From: an uncultured Algoriphagus sp.
Lineage (GTDB): Bacteria > Bacteroidota > Bacteroidia > Cytophagales > Cyclobacteriaceae
DNA: 64,000 nucleotides
Direction of reading: 5' to 3'
NCBI GenBank assembly: GCA_903952135.1
Contig: CAJBER010000051.1
Location: 1-64,000, forward strand
The position numbers and the translations under genes are program-made. Positions within the stretch are counted from its first letter, which is position 1. Each line of letters opens with the position of its first letter. Shown here piece after piece: positions 8,363 through 17,502 of this stretch. The notes beneath the pieces are model-generated. The model saw only the letters and a list, made by a program, of their open reading frames with translations, had not been told where the DNA came from and did no database searches.

Positions 8363-10897
8363 TTACTGCCCTACCAAGAAGATGGCGTTGCTTAGCACAA
8401 GCTTTCCACTTTCCCAGAAGCCTCTGAAGATCGGGTTGTCCACAAAATAGACCACTTGTCCTCTTCCCTGTGACTCCGCGCCAATCACGAGGGATTGACC
8501 CATCTGGGATTTGATTTTGTAACCAATATACCCTGTTCTATAGGCATCATTGGAAGCAATAATGCCGGCATTAGCACCTCCGCTCAGGAAGGCAAAGCGG
8601 CTGGAGTTATTCTTGAGGGTATAGTATTTTCCACCTGTTCCATAGCCAAGGGGATGCGTTTCGTCCATCTTGATTTCATAGATGGCTCCCGCTGTACCTC
8701 CTGCAATTTCCAAGCGCTCGCCCTCGGTGTAAGGCTCCAAGCGCTCCTTCTTGGCGAGTTCCTGTCCAGCTTTTTCAGCTGCCTTTTTCTCATCCTCCGT
8801 GTCAAAAGTCTTCAACTTGAAGCCTTCCTTGTTGGCAAAAAGGTTGACCGAGCCATCGATGGCAATCACCTTTCCTCCTGCCTTCACCCAGTCATTCAAC
8901 TTGGTTTGGGCGGAAGTAGACAAGGCAGAACCAAATACGGATGGAAGAATGATCACATCGTATTTGCTCAAATCAGCATTGCCCATCGAAGCAGCATCTA
9001 AACTGCTGAGCGGGTACTTCAAGTCTTTTTCGAAGAAGTGCCATACCTCTCCAAAATTAAGGGAGGAAGTGCCTGTTCCGCCTACAAGGGCCACCTTAGG
9101 GGCTTGGATCACGCGAACAGTTGGCGAGCCAAAGTCTTTGCCCTGCTCTACATAGCCTGTTTGGGTAGTGCTCAAAGTAATACCCAAGGCTGCGGCAGTT
9201 TCCTGTACTGTCTGATCAAAATTAGCCACCCATTCGTTGCCTCCTTTGGTGATCATCATCGTTCCGGCAGGGTAGGATTTTCCTTCCACGGTGAAAGGGT
9301 ATTCGGCGTAGCGCACGCGGATTTTTTTGTTGAGAAGCGCAGCAAGGAAGGCCGCGTCTCGCGTACCCTGCCAAGGGGCTAGGTAGGCTACTGGTGTACT
9401 AGTTACTTTCGCTGAAGCAGCTGCAGGCTTCTCGTAGGTTCCGCTTGGATCCAATCGGGTATCCAGGGCAAAGGCTTTTAACCCATATGCATAAGGCATG
9501 GCCCAACTCGTGATGTCGTAAGTAATCGAATCGTGTAGCGCTGGGTTGGGCTCAAAGAGTACTTGGGCCAGTACAGATTTCGGCTGGTAGGCAGAGATGA
9601 CGATGTCCTTGTCGCTCGTTGCAAAAGGAACGCCCGTTTTGCCACTTTGGTACTCGTAGCCTTTCAAGCCTGTTTTGGCAGTGCCTTTCCCGTACTGTAT
9701 TCCGTTTTTGTCCAGCAATTCCAACAATTTGGCTACCTGGGCAGGGTTGCTTTCGCCCTTGATCACAAAGCTTTTGTAGGTGCCTTTGGGAGCGGTAGCG
9801 TTAGTTTTGAAGTAGCGCTCAAACTCGCTTACCAAGCGGGCCGAATGCTGGCTGGTCATCTCTACTGCAGAAAGTGCAGCCGTGTAATGACCGGCAATTC
9901 GGCTACTCAAGGTAACGGTGTCACCGATGGCATTGTAGCCACCGATGCCTGCACGTCCTCCTCCACCTTGTTCGATGGTCATGCCGATAGCCCCATTGTA
10001 CATGGGATAGGTATCGCCGTAGGAAGGATACAAGAGGTCAAAGCGCTCTTTGGTGAAGTAGAAGCGACCCATTTGGTCGAAATACTTTGCGGTATTTTTT
10101 CCAAAAATGTCTTGAAACTCGTGCTGGAAAGGTGTCAACTGCTCGTGCAATGGTTCTGCAGCAGGAGCCATGTAAAATGGATTGTCGATGCCTTGCTCGT
10201 GGAAGTCTAGGTGAAGTTGAGGCATCCACTGCTGGTACACCTTGAGTCGTTGCTGAGACTCCACTTGTACTTGCCAAGCCCAGTCGCGGTTAAGGTCAAA
10301 TAAGTAGTGGTTTGCACGCCCACCTGGCCAAGGTTCGTTGTGTTCCATGGACTGGATGTCAGGCTGCAATTGGGTGTGCATCTTCTGGTTGTACCAGTTG
10401 GAATAGCGATCTCTTCCGTCTGGATTGATGGCAGGATCGAGGATGACCACTTGATTTTTCAACCAGGCTTGTACCTTGGCATTGTTGGGATCTGCCAAAG
10501 TGTGGAAGGTAGAAATAGCCGCTTCCATCCCTACAGATTCGTTGCCATGTACGTTGAAAGACATCCAGTTGATCGGAACCTGAGTGCTAGGTGTTCCTGG
10601 CAGAATGCCTGTTCGCTTCAAGTTGTCCGTACGGATCTGCTCGAGTCGAGCCATGTTTTCTGGACTCGCTAGAATGGCGAGAATGAGGGGTCTTTTCTCG
10701 TTGGTTTCCCCATACTGGATGAGTTTGATATTTGGATTTTGAGCAGCGACGTACTCAAAATAGTCCACCATGCGGTGGTGAGGAGTGAAGCGGTCGCCAG
10801 GTTTGTAACCGAGAAACTGCTCTGGAGTCTTGAGTTGGGCCAGTACGCTTCCCACAGAAAGCACGGCCACTAGGAGCGAAAAGAATAATTTTTTCAT
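8363..10897 (-). CDS. M14 family zinc carboxypeptidase, secreted
   Basis: Signal peptide; FNVHGNESVGMEAA and HLDFHEQG zinc/catalytic motifs; C-term GATase-like region. Confidence 0.87.
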   Translation of the reverse strand: MKKLFFSLLVAVLSVGSVLAQLKTPEQFLGYKPGDRFTPHHRMVDYFEYVAAQNPNIKLIQYGETNEKRPLILAILASPENMARLEQIRTDNLKRTGILPGTPSTQVPINWMSFNVHGNESVGMEAAISTFHTLADPNNAKVQAWLKNQVVILDPAINPDGRDRYSNWYNQKMHTQLQPDIQSMEHNEPWPGGRANHYLFDLNRDWAWQVQVESQQRLKVYQQWMPQLHLDFHEQGIDNPFYMAPAAEPLHEQLTPFQHEFQDIFGKNTAKYFDQMGRFYFTKERFDLLYPSYGDTYPMYNGAIGMTIEQGGGGRAGIGGYNAIGDTVTLSSRIAGHYTAALSAVEMTSQHSARLVSEFERYFKTNATAPKGTYKSFVIKGESNPAQVAKLLELLDKNGIQYGKGTAKTGLKGYEYQSGKTGVPFATSDKDIVISAYQPKSVLAQVLFEPNPALHDSITYDITSWAMPYAYGLKAFALDTRLDPSGTYEKPAAASAKVTSTPVAYLAPWQGTRDAAFLAALLNKKIRVRYAEYPFTVEGKSYPAGTMMITKGGNEWVANFDQTVQETAAALGITLSTTQTGYVEQGKDFGSPTVRVIQAPKVALVGGTGTSSLNFGEVWHFFEKDLKYPLSSLDAASMGNADLSKYDVIILPSVFGSALSTSAQTKLNDWVKAGGKVIAIDGSVNLFANKEGFKLKTFDTEDEKKAAEKAGQELAKKERLEPYTEGERLEIAGGTAGAIYEIKMDETHPLGYGTGGKYYTLKNNSSRFAFLSGGANAGIIASNDAYRTGYIGYKIKSQMGQSLVIGAESQGRGQVVYFVDNPIFRGFWESGKLVLSNAIFLVGQ

Positions 10898-11018
10898 TTG
10901 GAAAATGGGTTTCGACGAGAAAGTTAACCGCTTTTGTCCATTGTAGTGTCACGGGATGCTGGAAAAGTGACGAATGGAAAGGAGCGGTTTTTAATTCACA
11001 GTAAAGGAAAGGCACAAA

Positions 11019-11046
11019 AAAAGGCAGACCTTTTTAGGCCTGCCTT
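11019..11046 (-). terminator. Rho-independent terminator-like hairpin downstream of ohr
   Basis: AAGGCAGACCT-TTTT-AGGCCTGCCTT (one mismatch), preceded by A7 (U-tract on minus). Confidence 0.65.
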
Positions 11047-11067
11047 GGGAGTAATTTAAGAAAATGC

Positions 11068-11490
11068 TTAGGCTACTGCTGTGGCAGTAACCTCAATATT
11101 GCCTCGGGTAGCCTTGGAATAAGGACATACTTGATGCGCTGCATCAACAAGCTTCTGGGCTTCTTCTAGTGAGGCTGCCATTGGGATTTTTACCTCAATG
11201 TCTACGCCCAATCCGAAGCTTCCAGGTCCGTAATGGCCGAGGTGTGCTTTTACTTTGATTTCAGAATCTTTCAAGCTGGTGGTACCGGCTACTGCTGCCA
11301 AGGCACCGCCAAAGCAAGCCGCATAGCCCGCAGCAAAGAGTTGCTCTGGGTTGGTTTTTCCGCCCTCTCCACCGATTTCTTTAGGCATGGCCACATCAAA
11401 GTCAAGCATGCCGTCTTCGGTGCGCACGTGTCCTTTTCGGCCTCCGGTGTTTACCGCTACTGCGGTGTAGTCTACAATTAGTTTTTCCAT
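11068..11490 (-). CDS. Ohr/OsmC family organic hydroperoxide resistance protein
   Basis: MEKLIVDYTAVAVNTGGRKGHVRTEDGMLDFDVAMP...AAGYAACFGGALAAVA...HQVCPYSKATRGNI: both Ohr cysteines. ORF start 11547 is likely over-extended. Confidence 0.9.
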   Translation of the reverse strand: MEKLIVDYTAVAVNTGGRKGHVRTEDGMLDFDVAMPKEIGGEGGKTNPEQLFAAGYAACFGGALAAVAGTTSLKDSEIKVKAHLGHYGPGSFGLGVDIEVKIPMAASLEEAQKLVDAAHQVCPYSKATRGNIEVTATAVA

Positions 11491-11625
11491 GGTTTCGTAT
11501 GATTTATTGTTTGATTTTTTAGAGTCGTTGTTGGGGCTGGGCCCCAAAATTAGGAACTACTCTTCAAACTTAAGAATGGACTTCAAGGTTTTTGGAGGAA
11601 GAAAATTTCTTCACCGCTGAGTGAT

Positions 11626-12933
11626 TTAGGTCAGTTTATAGCCTCGTTCATAGGCATAGTGAAGCTTGGCATTGACCGCAGCGTCTGTGGACAATTGAGT
11701 CTGTGGATTCCAGGTGACGGTACGGCCGAGTTCGTGGGCAATGTTGCCTAGGGTACAGGCCGTGCAGGTGCTGTGACCGATTTCCACGGGTACGATTGGA
11801 TCTTTTCGCTTGCGGATGCAGTCGATAAAGTCAATGTGGTGGGCGTTAAAGTTAAAATTCTCAGGTTCTTTGCCGAGCTGTAGCTCAGGGATTGAGCTGT
11901 CGTAATTGCCACGGGAAACCTTGATCCAGCCTTTTTCTCCGATAAACTTCACGCCTTGTCGACCTTCGTCAAACTTGGTGATCATCATCTCTACTCCATC
12001 GGCATAGCGGTAAGTTAGTGGTTGAGCTGCGGATCCAGGGATGATGGTAGTTGGACCATTTCTATCCTTGCTTAGGCCCCACTGGGCAATGTCGATCATG
12101 TGAGCGCCCCAGTCGGTCATCAAGCCTCCACCGGTTTCCTTGTACCAGCGCCAAGCTCCCCAGGCAGTTTCGTTTTTATCAGGATTCAGGCTAATGCCTG
12201 GATTGAGCAGGTCATTGAATGCTAGGCTCGGAATAGGGCCAAGCCATTTTTCCCAGTTGAGGCCTGCAGGAATGGGCTGGGCAGCAAGATCGTAGGGCTT
12301 GGGATGGGGATTATCTCCTACGTGAACAAGCACCTGGGATATTTTTCCCAGTTGACCCCGTTGAACGTGCATCGCTGCCGTTTGGAAATTGACCGCTGCG
12401 CGCTGCATGGAGCCCACGGCTAAGACTACGCCGTTTTCACGCACAGCTTGTATGAGGAGTTGCCCCTCTTTGATGGTAAAGGTGAGTGGTTTTTCTAAGT
12501 AAATGTCCTTTTTGGCCTTGCAGGCATCAATCGCCATGAGCGCATGCCAATGGTCAGGAGAAGCAATCACCACCGCATCCACATTGGGATCTTGGAGTAG
12601 TTCTCGGTAGTCCTCGTAGAGCTTTGGTGCGGTAGCAGTCTTGCCTGCGTCAGTGAGACCTTTTTGAACGCGAAGTGCAAATCGCTCCCGCTTGATCGCA
12701 TACACATCGGCCCCGGCTACTACTTCTACGCCTGGGATGCGCATAAAATTGTTGAGTAAGCCCATGGCTTGACGCCCTACCCCGATAAATCCAAGGCGAA
12801 CGCGCTCATGGGCTGTTTGGAATAAGGGGGTAGCAGATGGAGAAGCAACAGTTAAGCCAGGAAGAATGCTTAGGCCGGCAGTGGTCAGCAAGCTGGTTCC
12901 TAGAAATTTACGACGGGAAAAAGAAGCGCACAT
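11626..12933 (-). CDS. Gfo/Idh/MocA family oxidoreductase with Tat signal
   Basis: SRRKFLGTSLLTTAGLSILPG Tat motif; VRLGFIGVGRQAMGLLNNF, EKPLTFTIKEGQLL. Confidence 0.88.
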   Translation of the reverse strand: MCASFSRRKFLGTSLLTTAGLSILPGLTVASPSATPLFQTAHERVRLGFIGVGRQAMGLLNNFMRIPGVEVVAGADVYAIKRERFALRVQKGLTDAGKTATAPKLYEDYRELLQDPNVDAVVIASPDHWHALMAIDACKAKKDIYLEKPLTFTIKEGQLLIQAVRENGVVLAVGSMQRAAVNFQTAAMHVQRGQLGKISQVLVHVGDNPHPKPYDLAAQPIPAGLNWEKWLGPIPSLAFNDLLNPGISLNPDKNETAWGAWRWYKETGGGLMTDWGAHMIDIAQWGLSKDRNGPTTIIPGSAAQPLTYRYADGVEMMITKFDEGRQGVKFIGEKGWIKVSRGNYDSSIPELQLGKEPENFNFNAHHIDFIDCIRKRKDPIVPVEIGHSTCTACTLGNIAHELGRTVTWNPQTQLSTDAAVNAKLHYAYERGYKLT

Positions 12934-13095
12934 GAAGGTTCTGGGTTTAGTGTAGGAATTCAATTTTAAATTACCGGAAAATTCTGGTCTTTCTAAATTT
13001 TTGAATTTTAAGTTGATAAGGGGTCTAGGAAAATGCCAAAAGGGACATTTTTTGGTTTGAAAAGGGGAGGATTTGCTCCTTTTTTCGAAATTGCC

Positions 13096-13110
13096 ATAGA
13101 TAAAACCTAT
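13096..13110. promoter_or_regulatory. candidate OxyR-type binding site
   Basis: ATAG-ATAAAAC-CTAT matches ATAGntnnnanCTAT; lies 4 nt before the regulator's ATG. Confidence 0.5.
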
Positions 13111-13114
13111 CGAA

Positions 13115-14047
13115 ATGACTATTCAACAGTTGGAATACCTGATCGCCGTAGACAAGCACCGACATTTTGGTCAGGCTGCAGCCGCTTGCTTTGTCACGCA
13201 GCCCACGCTCAGTGCCCAACTGAGTAAGTTGGAGAAGGATCTTGGGGTGATTCTTTTTGACCGAAGCAAAATGCCCGTTATCCCTACCGAGTCGGGGGTA
13301 CAGGTGATCGCTCAGGCCAAAAAAGTACTGTCAGAAAGCAGGGGGATTTTTGAGTTGGTTTCCCAGTTGAAAGGGGATGTCTCCGGATTGCTGAAATTGG
13401 GAATCCTACCTACCCTGGCTCCTTATCTCTTGCACTTATTTATCCGAAAGTTTTTGGAGAAGTATCCGCTGGTCAAGCTGGAGGTGCAGGAGATGGTCAC
13501 TGAGGAGATTGTGCGCAAACTCAAGAACGACGAGTTGGATTTGGGAATTGTCGTGACCCCTTTGGGGGAGGCAGGTATTGTAGAAAAACCCATGTTTTAC
13601 GAAAAATTCTATGCCTATTTTTCGAGTGAACATGAGTTACTAAATGAGCAGGAGATTCGTCCCGAGCAGATCAAAACGGAGGAACTCTGGGTCTTGCAAC
13701 AGGGACATTGCTTCCGAGACCAAGTGCTCAACTTCTGTGATCAAGGCCTGTCGGGGCACAAAAATTTCCACTACGAGAGCGGATCCTTGGAGGGCCTTCG
13801 CAACATGGTCAACCGATACAAGGGACTTACTCTCCTGCCTGAGCTGGCCACTTGGGAACTCTCCAAGGAGGAAAAATCTAGACTCCGACCCTTTGTTGGG
13901 GCATCGCCTACTCGGGAAGTCAGCATCATCCTGAACCGGAGTTTTCTAAAACAAAAATTGGTCGCCCTGCTCTATCAAGAAATCACGGAGTCCCTACCTT
14001 TCCCCATGACGAGCAAGTCACAGGGAGTAGTGGTGAAGTTTTCATGA
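13115..14047 (+). CDS. oxyR: LysR-family hydrogen peroxide-sensing regulator OxyR
   Basis: MTIQQLEYLIAVDKHRHFGQAAAACFVTQPTLSAQLSKLE HTH; GHCFRDQVLNFC matches the OxyR C-x8-C redox pair. Confidence 0.88.
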   Translation: MTIQQLEYLIAVDKHRHFGQAAAACFVTQPTLSAQLSKLEKDLGVILFDRSKMPVIPTESGVQVIAQAKKVLSESRGIFELVSQLKGDVSGLLKLGILPTLAPYLLHLFIRKFLEKYPLVKLEVQEMVTEEIVRKLKNDELDLGIVVTPLGEAGIVEKPMFYEKFYAYFSSEHELLNEQEIRPEQIKTEELWVLQQGHCFRDQVLNFCDQGLSGHKNFHYESGSLEGLRNMVNRYKGLTLLPELATWELSKEEKSRLRPFVGASPTREVSIILNRSFLKQKLVALLYQEITESLPFPMTSKSQGVVVKFS

Positions 14048-14133
14048 GCCGCATATAGGATCTCTCCTACCAGCAGTTTTTCATTAGAAGCAAAGGGAGG
14101 AACACCCGTTGGGTAGAATTCTTGGCTGCCACG

Positions 14134-14586
14134 TTACACCCCAAATTGGGTGAGGTGGTGATCCAGGTGCTTGTAGAGCAGGTTGTTCCACTCCTTGGCA
14201 GTCATGGGGCCAAAGGAAGGGGATGCCTTTCCTTCGAATCCAGATTCTCCGGCTGCAAGTGTCTGCTCTACAAAAGCGATGAGTCGCGCCTTCTCTTCCC
14301 CAAAGTTCTTTTCGTTTTTGATTCGGAAAGCAGGTGCTGTGGGCAGGTTCCTTTTGTAAGGAACTTCATTCACCACCCCTGGCTTGACGAAGGCCTTCAA
14401 TAGAAAACGCATCAGTGGATTTGCCTTGGGGTGCTTGTTGGTAAAGGCCATTTCGTAGGCTACACAGCAGTGGGCTAGCATCTGGTCAACGGACATTTTG
14501 CCCCAGAGTGCAGGACTTTCAGGGCTTAGTTTTTCGATTCGATGGATCAATTCAGCGGTAACCGCTGGGTCAAATACATTTTTCAT
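14134..14586 (-). CDS. DUF1569 domain-containing protein
   Basis: LSPESPALWGKMSVDQMLAHCCVAYEMAFTNK...; DinB-like DUF1569 pattern. Confidence 0.7.
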   Translation of the reverse strand: MKNVFDPAVTAELIHRIEKLSPESPALWGKMSVDQMLAHCCVAYEMAFTNKHPKANPLMRFLLKAFVKPGVVNEVPYKRNLPTAPAFRIKNEKNFGEEKARLIAFVEQTLAAGESGFEGKASPSFGPMTAKEWNNLLYKHLDHHLTQFGV

Positions 14587-14596
14587 AGGGTTCTTA

Positions 14597-16462
14597 TTAA
14601 TCTAAAATTACTCGTTCTGACTTGGGGTACTTTACCTCGTAACGCAGAGAAAGTTTTTGTTGTCCACCTGGGGCAAGGGTGATCTCCCAAGTGACGATGC
14701 CTGTTACTGGGTCCAAAACGCCCCCACTGAGTTCACCTGTAGTGACCTCAATACTCGAATTGACTGATACCGGGATTTGATCCTTGACTTGCAGGGTTAC
14801 GGCCTGGGATTTATTGTTTTTAAGGGTGATTTCATAGCCACGGCTTTCGGTGATGTTGGATCCGATGCTACGTTTTTTGGAAAACTGGTCTACTTTCTCG
14901 CGCTGCATCACGATGGATCGGTCCCGACCCATGGAGATCTGAAGGGTATCTTGAAGCGCTGCTGGGTTGAGGATGGATCTTCCCACGAAGCCATCTTCGA
15001 AATAGAGGTTGCTCTCTCCCTCTAGGAGGCTGTACTGGCTCCAGTCGACCATTTCAGCCAAGAGGAAGGCATCTTTATCCAACTTAGGAATGGCGGAGTA
15101 GCGGTAGGTAGCCGGTATCTCATAGGTTTTCAAATCCACAAGAGTTCGCTCTCCGTTGGTTTTGATGGAATAGGGTTCGGCAACTTGAATTTCCACGGTC
15201 GTTTGATTTTCGACGAAGTTGGTCATCAGGGGAGCTGCATCCATGGAGCTGTTAACCGGCTCTACTCCTAATGCCCTCTTTTCCAATTGACTGGAGCTGC
15301 CTCTGACAGTTAACTCATAAAGCGGTTGGGTATCTGCCAGGAGTGTCACATTCAAGTTGGATCTGCCTTGAATTGGCAGTTCTTCCGTACGCATGCCTAT
15401 GAAATAGAAAACCAAGGTTTTGGCTGTTGTAGGTAAGGTTAAAGAATACCGACCTTCCATATCCGTAGTGGTTCCGATTGTAGTCCCTTTTACCAAGACA
15501 GTAGCACCTGGAAGAGGTTGTCCTTGCTCATCCAGCACCAATCCGCTAATGGCGCCTGGTGTTTGTGGGAGTGCAAACTTATTGACTGTGGTGTATCGGG
15601 CATAGTTGAGTTCCCACTTGTCGATAATTGGAGCCTGCCCTCCTTGGTTGGGGTTGGCATTGGAAAAGCGGAGTTTGACATTTTTCCAATCTGCTCCTGT
15701 ATTTTGGAATACCTCTGCCTTGTACTGCAACTGAAGGGGATCGGTAATGGATTTGACGCGCACATCGTATTTGGGGTACCAACCGGCATTGGATACGAGA
15801 TAATTGATTTGGAAGGTGGCTGGACCGGAGCCGGTTGCTTTTACACGGATTCTGATTTCAGCTTTCGCTTTATCGTCGCTTTGTTGGAGCGCATACAGCT
15901 GGTTCCGAAGGGCCTCAATTTCCTGTTCATTTGCCGCAAGTTGCGTATTGATTTGTAATTCCTCATTGGCAATTTTGGTGTGTTCGGCGTCAAAAAAATC
16001 CAAGGTGGCTTTGAGCGCAGTCATGCTCGTGCCCGCCTGGCTGCTGCCAATGCTTTTGTTGGCCGAAAGCACAGACATTTTAGTGGCAAGTACCTGAATC
16101 CGATTGCGCAAACTGCTTTGGCGTTTTTCGATTTCAGCGATTTCTTTTTCCAGGGCATTCGCTTTTTCTCCTTCTTCTTTTTCGTGGAGAAAATCTAGGC
16201 GCTTGTTGACCGCCTGTATGATAAAGTTGCCCTGCCCCTTTACCTGAATGCTTTTTTCATCTAGAAATGGAGAGAGACCCTTGACCAGTAGCACGGATTC
16301 TCCGGCGGGAAGGGAGCCTGTTGCTGTTTCAAATACTTGTGCCCCTGACAAGAATAGGGTGACCTCTTTGATCTGGTTGGTAAGCGTCACTTCCTTGAGG
16401 TCCTGAGCGAATCCTTGGAGAGCGAGACTGACTAGGAGGAGGGAAAAAAGTAGTCTTTTCAT
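14597..16462 (-). CDS. DUF4139 (MuiA-like) protein with internal carboxypeptidase-regulatory-like domain
   Basis: QIKEVTLFLSGAQVFETATGSLPAGESVLLVKGLS (N-term), GAISGLVLDEQGQPLPGATVLVKGTTIGTTTDMEGRYSLTLP insert, C-term QYSLLEGESNLYFEDGFVGRS... DUF4139. Confidence 0.82.
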   Translation of the reverse strand: MKRLLFSLLLVSLALQGFAQDLKEVTLTNQIKEVTLFLSGAQVFETATGSLPAGESVLLVKGLSPFLDEKSIQVKGQGNFIIQAVNKRLDFLHEKEEGEKANALEKEIAEIEKRQSSLRNRIQVLATKMSVLSANKSIGSSQAGTSMTALKATLDFFDAEHTKIANEELQINTQLAANEQEIEALRNQLYALQQSDDKAKAEIRIRVKATGSGPATFQINYLVSNAGWYPKYDVRVKSITDPLQLQYKAEVFQNTGADWKNVKLRFSNANPNQGGQAPIIDKWELNYARYTTVNKFALPQTPGAISGLVLDEQGQPLPGATVLVKGTTIGTTTDMEGRYSLTLPTTAKTLVFYFIGMRTEELPIQGRSNLNVTLLADTQPLYELTVRGSSSQLEKRALGVEPVNSSMDAAPLMTNFVENQTTVEIQVAEPYSIKTNGERTLVDLKTYEIPATYRYSAIPKLDKDAFLLAEMVDWSQYSLLEGESNLYFEDGFVGRSILNPAALQDTLQISMGRDRSIVMQREKVDQFSKKRSIGSNITESRGYEITLKNNKSQAVTLQVKDQIPVSVNSSIEVTTGELSGGVLDPVTGIVTWEITLAPGGQQKLSLRYEVKYPKSERVILD

Positions 16463-16598
16463 GAGGAGTAAATTTGGAGTTAAATCAAACAAATTAGTAT
16501 ACGAAACCCAAGGCTTGGCCTTTAATTCTTTGAAGACGTAGAAAATTCACTTGAGGTTTGCCCATGATGATTAGTTTTGTGCTGGAAACTCGCACTGC

Positions 16599-17378
16599 AT
16601 GACTCTTTTTCAAAGTATCCTGATCGCCTTGGTGGAAGGGCTTACTGAATTTCTCCCCATTTCCTCTACGGGACACATGATTTTGGCATCCACTGCCATG
16701 GGTATTCACGAGGATGAATTTGTAAAGACCTTCGAAGTATTCATTCAATTGGGCGCCATCTTGGCCATTGCCTTGATGTACATCAAGCGGTTCTTCCGAA
16801 ACTTGACCATTTATTTCAAGTTGATTACGGCATTTCTTCCCACTGCGGTAGTTGGGTTTTTGGCCTATGACTACATAAAAGCCTACCTATTCAATCCCAT
16901 CGTGGTGTCGGTTTCCCTGATTTTGGGCGGGATCATTCTAATTTTTATCGATAAAAAAGTAGCTGCTCAAGGCAGCACTGTGGTGGAGGTGGAAGATATT
17001 TCCTACAAAAATGCCTTCTTCATCGGGCTCTGTCAGTGTCTCTCCATGGTGCCCGGCACTTCTCGCGCCGCAGCCACTATTATTGGTGGGGTATTTAATG
17101 GCTTGGACAAACGGCAGGCTACCGAATTTTCCTTCTTGCTTGCCGTGCCTACCATGCTCGCCGCAGGGGGATATGATCTCTTGAAAGCGGATTTAGCCTT
17201 TACGAACGAGCAATTGATGCTGCTGGGAATTGGCTTTGTCGTGGCTTTTGCATCTGCTTGGGGAGCGGTGAAACTATTTTTGACCTACGTCTCAACCCAT
17301 GGCTTTACCTCCTTCGGCTGGTACCGAATTGGTCTCGGAATAGTGTTCTTAATTTTGATGTGGGGAGCGGACTTGTAA
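16599..17378 (+). CDS. uppP: undecaprenyl-diphosphate phosphatase
   Basis: IALVEGLTEFLPISSTGHMILAS and MVPGTSRAAATIIGG motifs. Confidence 0.95.
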   Translation: MTLFQSILIALVEGLTEFLPISSTGHMILASTAMGIHEDEFVKTFEVFIQLGAILAIALMYIKRFFRNLTIYFKLITAFLPTAVVGFLAYDYIKAYLFNPIVVSVSLILGGIILIFIDKKVAAQGSTVVEVEDISYKNAFFIGLCQCLSMVPGTSRAAATIIGGVFNGLDKRQATEFSFLLAVPTMLAAGGYDLLKADLAFTNEQLMLLGIGFVVAFASAWGAVKLFLTYVSTHGFTSFGWYRIGLGIVFLILMWGADL

Positions 17379-17460
17379 GGATCATTTTTCTATAACCTAA
17401 GATTTGTCTGTTTTTGAAAAATAGGGTTTTACAAAATTTCAAGGCCCGCTAATAAAAAAA

Positions 17461-17480
17461 GGCTCAACATCCGTTGAGCC
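17461..17480. terminator. bidirectional terminator hairpin
   Basis: AAAAAAA-GGCTCAAC-ATCC-GTTGAGCC-TTTT between convergent uppP and gldJ. Confidence 0.8.
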
Positions 17481-17502
17481 TTTTGAATCAGACCGTTAGT
17501 CT

